Assembly: GCA_963798325.1 (NCBI GenBank)
Contig: CAWCSS010000003.1
Span: 434,001-498,000, forward strand
Length of the DNA stretch: 64,000 nt
Direction of reading: 5' to 3'
From: Solirubrobacter sp963798325
Lineage (GTDB): Bacteria > Actinomycetota > Thermoleophilia > Solirubrobacterales > Solirubrobacteraceae
Both the position numbers and the translations under genes were made by a program. Of the stretch, positions 50,522 through 60,500 are shown one piece after another; within the stretch, counting starts at the first letter, position 1; each line of letters starts with the position of its first letter. A model generated the notes under the pieces. The model made no database searches and was not told where the DNA came from. It saw nothing but the letters and a program-made list of their open reading frames with translations.

Positions 50522-51737
50522 CTACTTGATCGCGTCGTAGACCTTGAACATCGGCATGTACATCGCGATCACGATGAAGCCGACGATGCCGCCGACGAGG
50601 ATGATCATCACCGGCTCGAGGATCGACGTGAGGGCCTTGACCGCGGCGCTGACCTCGGCCTCGTAGAAGTCGGCGACCTTCGGAGAGCATCGCGTCGAGG
50701 TTGCCGGTCTCCTCGCCCACGGCGATCATCTGGGCGACCATCGAGGGGAAGATCGGGGCTTCCTTGAGCGGGTCGGCGATCGAGCCGCCGGACTTGACGG
50801 ACTCGATGACGTCGGCCATCGCCTTCTCGACGACGGAGTTGCCCGCGGTCTGGCCGGTGATCTCGATCGCCTGCATGATCGGCACGCCGGCCGAGTACAG
50901 CGCGGCGAAGGTGCGCGACCAGCGAGCGAGCGCGATCTTCTGGACGGTGACGCCGATCTTGAACGGGAACTTCAGGCGGATGCGGTCCCACTGGGGACGG
51001 CCCCAGGAGGAGGTGCGCCACTTCTTGAAGCCGATCGGGGCGGCGATCGCGAACGCGATCAGGAAGTACCAGTGGTGCGTCACGAGGTTCGAGAGCGACA
51101 CCGTGAACTTGGTGATCATCGGGAGGTCGCCGCCGAAGTCGGCGAAGACCTTCACGAACACCGGGACGATGAACGCGATCAGGCCGATCAGGACCATCAG
51201 CGCGAAGCTCAACACGACGATCGGGTACGCCATCGCGCCCTTGACCTGGCGGCGCAGCTCGTCGTCCTTCTCGAGCTGGTCGGCGATCCGGTCCAGCGAC
51301 GCCTCGAGCACGCCGCCCATCTCGCCGGCGCGGACCATGGCGACGTAGAGCGGGGAGAAGACCTTCGGGTGCTTGGCGAGCGCCTCGGAGAACGCCAGGC
51401 CGGACTCGATGTCCTCGCGCACGGCGCCGATGACCTCGGCCAGCTTCTTGTTCTCGAGCTGGTCCTCGAGCACGTAGAACGCGCGCAGGAGGGTCATGCC
51501 CGAGGAGATCATCGTCGCGAGCTGGCGGGTCATGACCGTCAGCTCGGCCGGCTTGATGCGGGCGAAGAGGTTGATGTCGCCGCTGAGCGCGCCCTTCTTC
51601 TCGCGCAGCTCCATGGCCTTGAGGCCCATGTCCTGCAGCGCTGCCTTGGCGGCGTCCGCGGACGCGGCCTTGAGCTCGCCCTTGGACGGGACACCGGCCC
51701 CGTCGACGGCCTTGTAGGTGAAGACTGCGGCGCCCAT
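50522..51737 (-). CDS. pilC: Type IV pilus inner-membrane platform protein PilC, one apparent frameshift
   Basis: PilC/GspF platform protein. Two homologous domains contain LTVMTRQLATMISSGMTLLRAF ... AMVRAGEMGGVLEASLDRIADQLEKD and WSRTFAALYSAGVPIMQAIEI ... MIAVGEETGNLDAMLS, and the membrane helices follow in the usual places. At 50681 the frame shifts. The other frame continues KVADFYEAEVSAAVKALTSILEPVMIILVGG to MPMFKVYDAIK and stops at 50522, restoring the last membrane helix and a family-typical 404 residues. Uncorrected, the frame yields a basic nonsense tail to 50469. The ATG overlaps the pilT stop by one base (TAATG). Confidence 0.92.
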
Positions 51738-52828
51738 TACGCGGCCACCGGCATCAGGCCCTGCACGAGGCGGCGCATCTCGGCCGGCTGTGAGGAGCGC
51801 GACTCAGCGGTCGCCATCGTGATCTTGCCGGCGTTGACGAGCCCCGCCAGCGAGGTGTCCATGGTCTGCATTCCGTGCTCTCCGCCGGTCTGGATCAGGG
51901 AGTAGATCTGGTGGGTCTTGCCTTCGCGGATCAGGTTGCGCACGCCCGACGTGGGCACGAGCACCTCGGCCGCGACGCACCGGCCCTGGCCGTCGGCCGT
52001 GGGCAGCAGGGTCTGGGTGACGATGCCCTGCAGGCCGATCGCGAGCTGTGCGCGGATCTGGCCCTGCTGGGCGGGCGGGAAGACGTCGATGATGCGGTCC
52101 ACGGTCTGCGGCGCGTCCTGCGTGTGGAGCGTGGCGAAGACCAGGTGGCCGGTCTCGGCCGCGGTCAGCGCGGTACCGATCGTCTCCTGGTCGCGCATCT
52201 CGCCGACGAGGATCACGTCGGGGTCCTGGCGCAGGGCGGCCTTCAGGCCGAGCGCGAAGCTGGGTGCGTCCTGGCCGATCTCACGCTGGTTGACGATGCA
52301 GCGCTTGTGGCGGTGCAGGAACTCGATCGGGTCCTCGATGGTGAGGATGTGCTCGTCGCGCGTCTCGTTGATCTCGTTGATCAGCGAGGCGAGCGAGGTC
52401 GACTTGCCCGAGCCGGTCGGTCCGGTCACGAGGACGATGCCGCGCGGCTTCTTGGCGAACTCGCGCACGACGGGCGGCAGACCGAGCTTCTCGATCGGCA
52501 CCGTGTCCGACGGGATCAGACGGAAGGCGGCGCCCAGCGTCCCGCGCTGGAAGAACGTGTTCACGCGGAAGCGCCCGACGCCCGGAACGGAGTAGGCGAA
52601 GTCCAGCTGCCAGTCGGTCTCCAGCGTCTGGCGCTGGGAGCTCGAGAGGATCGCGTAGACGATCTCGCGCGTGTCGGTCGGCGTCAGGTTCGGCATGCCC
52701 TCCAAGGGGACCAGCGAACCGCGGACGCGGATGGTGGGCGGTGCGCCCGAGGTGATGTGGAGGTCGGAAGCCTTGTGCTCGACGACCTTGAGCAAAATGT
52801 CCGCGAAATCGAAGTTCATGCCACCCAC
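51737..52828 (-). CDS. pilT: Type IV pilus retraction ATPase PilT
   Basis: A 363-residue hexameric ATPase that depolymerises pili. Motifs: N-terminal ASDLHITSGAPPTIRVRG, Walker A VTGPTGSGKSTSLA, Asp box LTIEDPIEFLH, Walker B DVILVGEMRDQET, the His box LVFATLHTQDAPQTVDRII, and the retraction-specific AIRNLIRE-like segment GVRNLIREGKTHQIYS. This retraction signature identifies PilT rather than PilB. The start is GTG 52828 or ATG 52819, the latter with GGGTGG just upstream. Confidence 0.95.
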   Translation of the reverse strand: MGGMNFDFADILLKVVEHKASDLHITSGAPPTIRVRGSLVPLEGMPNLTPTDTREIVYAILSSSQRQTLETDWQLDFAYSVPGVGRFRVNTFFQRGTLGAAFRLIPSDTVPIEKLGLPPVVREFAKKPRGIVLVTGPTGSGKSTSLASLINEINETRDEHILTIEDPIEFLHRHKRCIVNQREIGQDAPSFALGLKAALRQDPDVILVGEMRDQETIGTALTAAETGHLVFATLHTQDAPQTVDRIIDVFPPAQQGQIRAQLAIGLQGIVTQTLLPTADGQGRCVAAEVLVPTSGVRNLIREGKTHQIYSLIQTGGEHGMQTMDTSLAGLVNAGKITMATAESRSSQPAEMRRLVQGLMPVAA

Positions 52829-52918
52829 TGCATCGGCACTTCGCCGGTGCGTCTTGAGTGGGGTCGGCGCCCTAGGAGATCGGTCGGATGATCGGGGTGG
52901 CGCGGAGGGGCCGCATGC

Positions 52919-54714
<1,796 letters not shown>

Positions 54715-54718
<4 letters not shown>

Positions 54719-55512
54719 GGGACGGCGATGTCTACGACGGCCTCCCGCATCGCCTGATCGGGAGCCGTACGGCCGGTCCAGCGCTCGAGCGAGGCTGCGC
54801 CCTGGGCAACGAGAATCTCCAGTCCGTCGACCACCTCTGCTCCGTTCGCTTTCGCGGTGTTGGAGAGAAGGGTGCCACCGTTCCGGTAAACCAGGTCTAC
54901 CACTGTGCGTCCGACACACAGATCATCGGCGCGGAGCGGCAGAGCCTTGAACGTCGCCGACGGGTCGTGCAGGCCGATCGACGTGCAATTGACGATGATC
55001 TCGCCCGGTTCGTCGCCGGTGGTCGCGCCGAATTCCTGCGCGAGCACGTCGGCGCGCTGCGTGGTGCGGTTCCAGATGCGGATCTCTCTGGCGCCGGCCT
55101 GCGTGAGCGCGTAGACGACGGCGCGCGCGGAGCCGCCGGCGCCGAGCACCAGCGCGGTCTTGTCGTAGACGGAGGTCTTCAGCGGGCTCAGGAAGCCGGT
55201 GGCGTCCGTGTTGTCGGCGTGGATGCGGCCGTCGTCGCCGAAGGTCAGCGTGTTGGCGGCGCCGATCGCTCTCGCGGTCTCGGTGGCGGTGTCGGCGAGG
55301 GCGAGTGCGGCCTGCTTGTGCGGGATCGTCACGTTGACGCCCCGGAAGCCGGCGTCCGGCAGCGCTCTGACGGTCGCTTCGAAGAGGTGTGGCGGGATCG
55401 GGAGCTTCTGGTAGCGCCAGGTGCTCAGCCCGAGCTGCGCCAGCGCCGCGTTGTGCATCTGCGGCGAGCGTGAGTGGGCGACCGGCCAGCCGCACACTCC
55501 GAGCCGGGTCAT
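54715..55512 (-). CDS. aroE: Shikimate dehydrogenase
   Basis: A 265-residue NADPH-dependent enzyme, step 4 of the shikimate pathway. The N-terminal motif is GWPVAHSRSPQMHNAA, followed by VNVTIPHKQAA with the catalytic Lys, ADNTDATGFL, the NADP-binding loop VLGAGGSARAVVYAL with WNRT, and the C-terminal DGLEILVAQGAASLERWTG. It is placed between mltG and pilB with four-base overlaps on both sides, so a housekeeping biosynthetic gene is coupled to pilus ATPase expression. Confidence 0.95.
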
Positions 55513-57494
55513 TTGCCTTTGTTGAGGGAGTCTTGGTAGCGCTGCAAATCCTTGGCGAACTGCTCGTCCGTGGACGAGAAGGCGTGCTCGCCGGATTTGT
55601 CGTTCGCCTTGCGCACGTAGTACAGGTAGCTCTTCTTGGACGGCTTGGCGGCAGCCTTCAGCGACGCGAGCCCGGGGTTGCCGATGGGCGTGGGTGGCAA
55701 CCCACGGTTGAGGCTCAGGTTGTACGGCTCGTCCTTGCTGAGCTCGGACTGCTTGATTGGGCGGGACCAATTGTTCGTGTAGTAGCGGATCGTCGCGTCG
55801 ATCCCCAGAGGCATACCCTGCTTGAGCCGGTTGTAGATGACCGCCGACACGAGCGGACGCTCCTTGGCCAGCTGCGCCTCGCGCTCGATCATGCTGGCGA
55901 TGATCAGGACGTCGTAGCGCGAGAGGTTCTTCTTCTTCGCGTACGACATGTCGATCTGCTTGAAGTTGTCCTCGAACGCGTCCAGCTGCTGGGCGACCAG
56001 TTCGTCCGCGCTCGAGCCCACGGGGAGCTCATAGGTGGCTGGGAACAGAAAGCCCTCGGCGGTCTTCGTGCCCTTGGGCGCGCCGAGCTCGCGGATGCGC
56101 TTGAGCGTCGCCTTCGACGCCGTGGCCTTCTGGTAGCTGCCCTTGACCTTGTTGGACTTGTCGACGACCGAGGCGTTCTCCTTGCGCGACGGGCCTTCGA
56201 CGATCGTCAGCTTGACCGTCTCCACCGGCGTTTCCTTGGTCTCCGGGACCTCGGTCAGCGCGGCCAGCACCGCGCCGTTCTTCATGTTCTTCTTGAGCGT
56301 GTAATCGCCGGGGCGCAGCTTGCTGCGGTCGCCGTTGATCGTCGCCTTGAGCTCGAAGAAGCGCGCCGAGTCGATCACCTGCTTGGCCTCGAGCAACTTG
56401 CCGACCTGCGCGGCGTCGGCGCCGCTGGGGATCGTGACCTTCACGCTGCCGGAGCCGTCGCTGTGGAACGGCTGGAAGGTCGCGTTGAGGACGTAGAAGA
56501 GCCCGAGGATGACGATCAGCAGGATCACCGCGAAGATCCGGCGGCCCCAGTGGGCGCCAGCGCTGCCGCTCATGCCGCCCCCGCGCGGCGGCGGAGCGAC
56601 CGGGCGGCGCCGCCTGCGGCTCGCTCGCGGGGCGTTGGGCGCGGGACGCTTGCGCGGCGTGTCGCTCGCGCGCTCCGGCGCAGGGCGCAGCGGCTTGGGC
56701 TCGACAAACTCTTCATGCTCCGCGGTGTCGGACGGCCGGGGCTCGACGAACGCCCGCCCCCGCGCGGCGACGAGTTCCGGCTCGTCCTCGCGCGGATCGC
56801 CGAGGGGCGCGTCGTACTCGTCGGTCTGGAACGGCGTGTACTCCACCGTGGGCTGGTGCAGATGTTCCTGCGGCGGCGTGTCGGCGCGCGCCGACGTGGG
56901 TTCCAACCGCGGCGCGGGGGGCTCGTCGGCGGCGGGCGACTCGGCCGCGTCCACCTCGACGGCGCGGCGCGGCGCTTCGGCGGCGCCTGACGCCGCGGCC
57001 GCCTCACCGTCGCGCGACGCGGGAGCGTCCGCGCTGGGCGACGTGACGTCCGCCGCGGGCGGCTCGACGGCTTCCGGGACGGCGGCGCGCGGCGACTCGG
57101 GGGCCGGCGTCTCGGGCTCCGCGATGTCAGGCGGCGTGAACTCGGCCGTGTGCGACGGGTCGGCGTCGCGCTCGGCGGCGCGACGCGACAACTCGGCGGC
57201 GGCCTCCTGCTCGGCGGCGCGGCGCGCCGACTCGGCGGCCTCCTGCTCGGCGGCACGGCGCGCGGACTCGGCGGCCACCGACGGGTCCGGCTCCTCACCC
57301 TGCGGGACGAACTCCGGCGGCTCTTGCACCTGGTCCGGCTCGCGGACGGGGCGCGGCTCGATGTCCGGTGGGCGGACGGTGTGCTCGAACGCGTCGGGCG
57401 GCAGGGGGCGACCCGCGCGGCGGGCAGCGCGTTCGGCCGCGGCGCGAGCGCGGTCGTCAGATGTACGGGTTTGGTCCGAGCGCTTGCCGAACAA
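55509..57494 (-). CDS. mltG: Endolytic murein transglycosylase MltG
   Basis: A 661-residue YceG-like protein. The first ~310 residues are a long, low-complexity cytoplasmic region rich in Ala, Glu, Pro and Arg (repeated ESARRAAEQEAA). One transmembrane helix follows (FAVILLIVILGLFYVLNATF), then the catalytic LytG domain: EGFLFPATYELPVGSSA, catalytic Glu in ASMIEREAQLAKERP, SVIYNRLKQGMPLGIDATIRYY-like signature, YNLSLNRGLPPTPIGNPG and EHAFSSTDEQF. It terminates nascent glycan strands. The start (TTG 57494) is uncertain because the region ahead lacks a clear ribosome-binding site. Confidence 0.92.
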   Translation of the reverse strand: MFGKRSDQTRTSDDRARAAAERAARRAGRPLPPDAFEHTVRPPDIEPRPVREPDQVQEPPEFVPQGEEPDPSVAAESARRAAEQEAAESARRAAEQEAAAELSRRAAERDADPSHTAEFTPPDIAEPETPAPESPRAAVPEAVEPPAADVTSPSADAPASRDGEAAAASGAAEAPRRAVEVDAAESPAADEPPAPRLEPTSARADTPPQEHLHQPTVEYTPFQTDEYDAPLGDPREDEPELVAARGRAFVEPRPSDTAEHEEFVEPKPLRPAPERASDTPRKRPAPNAPRASRRRRRPVAPPPRGGGMSGSAGAHWGRRIFAVILLIVILGLFYVLNATFQPFHSDGSGSVKVTIPSGADAAQVGKLLEAKQVIDSARFFELKATINGDRSKLRPGDYTLKKNMKNGAVLAALTEVPETKETPVETVKLTIVEGPSRKENASVVDKSNKVKGSYQKATASKATLKRIRELGAPKGTKTAEGFLFPATYELPVGSSADELVAQQLDAFEDNFKQIDMSYAKKKNLSRYDVLIIASMIEREAQLAKERPLVSAVIYNRLKQGMPLGIDATIRYYTNNWSRPIKQSELSKDEPYNLSLNRGLPPTPIGNPGLASLKAAAKPSKKSYLYYVRKANDKSGEHAFSSTDEQFAKDLQRYQDSLNKGK

Positions 57495-57594
57495 CGTCGA
57501 AAACCGGTAGCGGCCCTGGCGCGCCGGGCGGATTCCCGGACGGGCAGGCAGGGACAGCGACCGTTGAGGATCCTAGCGACCCCCCACGACGGTA

Positions 57595-60500
57595 TTAGGA
57601 CGTGTGCCGGTCCTCGGCCTCGAGGACGAGGTGCAGCGGACGGCCGTCCTCGCCGTCGACGAGTGTCATCTTGCCGACCACCGGGACCATCAGGCCCTGG
57701 CCGTGCATGTAGGTGCTGTTGACGTCGACGTCGCGCAGATCGCCCACGCCGAGACGGCGCAGTTGATCGAGCTGCTCCTTGTAGTCCTTGCGGTCGTGCG
57801 GCGAGGGCCACGCGGCCTTCATGAACTCGTGCTCCTTGTAGCCCACGAGCTTCGTGAACGCCGGGTTGAGCTCCTTGAACTTGCCGTCGAGGCCGAGGAT
57901 CGCCATCGGCACCACCGCGTCGTCGAACCCGTGGCGCGGGGCGCGGACGGTCGGCTCCGGGCGGGCGGGCGCGCTGACGCCCGAGCCGGCGGGGCGACGC
58001 GTGGACGCGTTGCGCTGCGCGGCCAGGCCGAGGATCTGCTGGAACACCTCGGTGACGCGCTCGTTGGAGCCGTCGCCGACCTGCTGAGCGGCCTTGCGCG
58101 CCGACTCGGCCTCGCGGCGTGCGATGACCGCGGCCTGACCGGCGGACGAGAGGCCCTGCTTGAGCTCCTCGACGCTCTTCAGCGCGAAGGTCAGCTCGGC
58201 CTGCATCGCCTCGATGCGGTGGTCGCCATGGCGGCGGATCTCGGCCAGCTCGGAGCGCAGAAGTTCGATCCCGCGCGAGGCGGTCTCGGCCACGTCGCGG
58301 ACCTGGCCGAGCTCCAGCCGCAGCGTCGCGGCCGCCTCGCCGGTCTCGAGCACGGCCGAGCCGAGCCGATCGACGTGCGACCCCACGGCGTCGAGCCGCT
58401 CACGGCTCGCGCCAAGCTCGGTGCGCAGCGCGGCGGCGCGCTGATCGATCGTGTTGAAGCGCTCGTCGATGCCCTCGGTGGCCCCACGGGCGGCAGCGGC
58501 GTCGGCGCGAACCGCGGTGAGCTGCTCGCCGAGCAGGCCCGCGCGCGCGCCCTGGGCCTCGACCTCGCGGCGCGTGGCGTTGGCTTCCTCGCGTGCCCGC
58601 GCGGCGTCCTCGCGCGCCGCGGCGGCGGACTCACCGGCGGCCACGGCGGTCTGGCGGGCGCCGAGCGCCTCGTCCTCGAGCCGCGCACGCGAGCTCTCGA
58701 GCTCGCCGCGCAGGTTGCGAACGTCGTTGAGGACCGTGCCGGCGCCGCGATCGACCTGATCGATGCGCGCGAGCGCCTGCCGCGCGAGCGACAGCGCCTC
58801 GCCACCGCCGTCCAGACCCTCGATCCGGCGGCGCAGCTCCTCGACGTGGTCGCGCTCGGCGAGACCGGCGAGATGGTCGCGGGTGACCAGGCCGTCGATC
58901 CGCTCGGCGAGCGCGACGAGCTCGGCGCGCGCGGCGAGTCCGGCGAGATCCTCGCGGCCGGGCAGGCCGGCGAGCAGCTCGCGCAGCGCGGCCACCTCGT
59001 CACGACCGGCCAGACCGGACAGCTCATCGCGGCCGGCGAGGCCGTCGAGCAGCGAGCGCAGCTCGGCCAGCTCGTTGCGGCGGACCACGCCGTCGAGGTC
59101 ATCGTGGGAGACGAGACCGTCGAGACGCCCGTCCAACTCGTCGCGGCCGACCAGGCCCGCGAGGCGCGAGCGCAGCTCGGCCAGCTCATCGCGGCTCGCG
59201 GCGTCGTCCTGCGCGGCGACGAGCGCCCGCAGCTCGGCCAGCTCGTCGCGGCGGACCACGCCGTCGAGGTCGCCGTGCGAGACGAGGCCGTCGAGGCGCC
59301 CGTCCAGCTCGTCGCGGCCGACCAGCTCCGCGAGGCGCGAGCGCAGCTCGGCCAGCTCGTCCCGGCCGGCAAGGCCGTCCAGCTCGTCGCGGCCGGCGAG
59401 ACCATCGACGTGCGAGCGCAGATCGTCGAGCTCGTCGCGGCCGGCGCGGCCGTCGAGGTTCGAGCGCAGGTCGTCGAGCTCCTGGCGGCCGGCAAGACCG
59501 TCGAGGCGCGCCGCCAGCTCGTCGTGGCGGACCACGCCGTCGAGCTCGTCACGGCGGACCACGCTGTCGAGCTCGTCGCGGCCGACGAGGCCGGCGAGCT
59601 CGTCGCTGCGGACCAGGCTCTCGAGCTCGTCGCGGCCGACCAGGCCGGTCAGCTCGTCGCGGCGGACCACGCCGTCGAGCTCGTCGCGGCCCACCAGGCC
59701 GGTCAGCTCGTCACGGCGGACCACGCCGTCGAGCTCGTCGCGGCCCACCAGGCCGGTCAGCTCGTCACGGCGGACCACGCCGTCGAGTTCGTCGCGGCCG
59801 ACGAGGCCGGTCAGCTCGTCGCGGCGGACCACGCCGTCCAGCTCATCGCGGCGGACGCGTGCGTCGAGATCGGAGCGGAGCGCTGCGAGCTCGTCGCGGC
59901 CGGCCAGGCCGTCGAGGCGAGAGCGCAGCTCGGCAATCTCGTCGCGACCGGCGGCGTCGCCGTGGTCGGCGAGGGCGTTGACGCGGGCGTTGAGCTCGGC
60001 GACCGCGCGGCCGGTGTCGGCGAGGACGGCGAGGCGGGCGTGCAGCGCGGCGATCTGACGCGAGGTGTCGCCGACCATCGTCTGGACGCGACGCTCGACC
60101 TCGGCCTGCTCGGGCGCGGAGGCGGCGATGCTCTCAGCGTGGCTGACCAGCGAGCGCAGCTCGGCGACGGCGAAGCGCAGCTCGGCGACTTCGCCGCTCG
60201 CGGCCTCGTGACGCGCGACGGCATCGCGCAGTGAATCGAGGTCGCCCGCGGCGGTGTTGTGCAGGCCGGCGACCGTCTCGCGCAGCTCGGCGGCGATCGC
60301 CTCCTGACGCTCGACCGCGGCGCGCAGGCCGACGACCTCGCGGCCCGCGGCCTCGTGGGACGCGACGGCATCGCGCAGCGCGGCGAGCTCGCCGGCCTGA
60401 CGGGAGGCGGTCTCGACGGTGCTCGCGCGAAGCTGCTCGAGCTGACCGTCGGCGGCGTCGGCGCGGCCGTCGAGACGGGCGAGCGCATCGCGCAGCGAAC

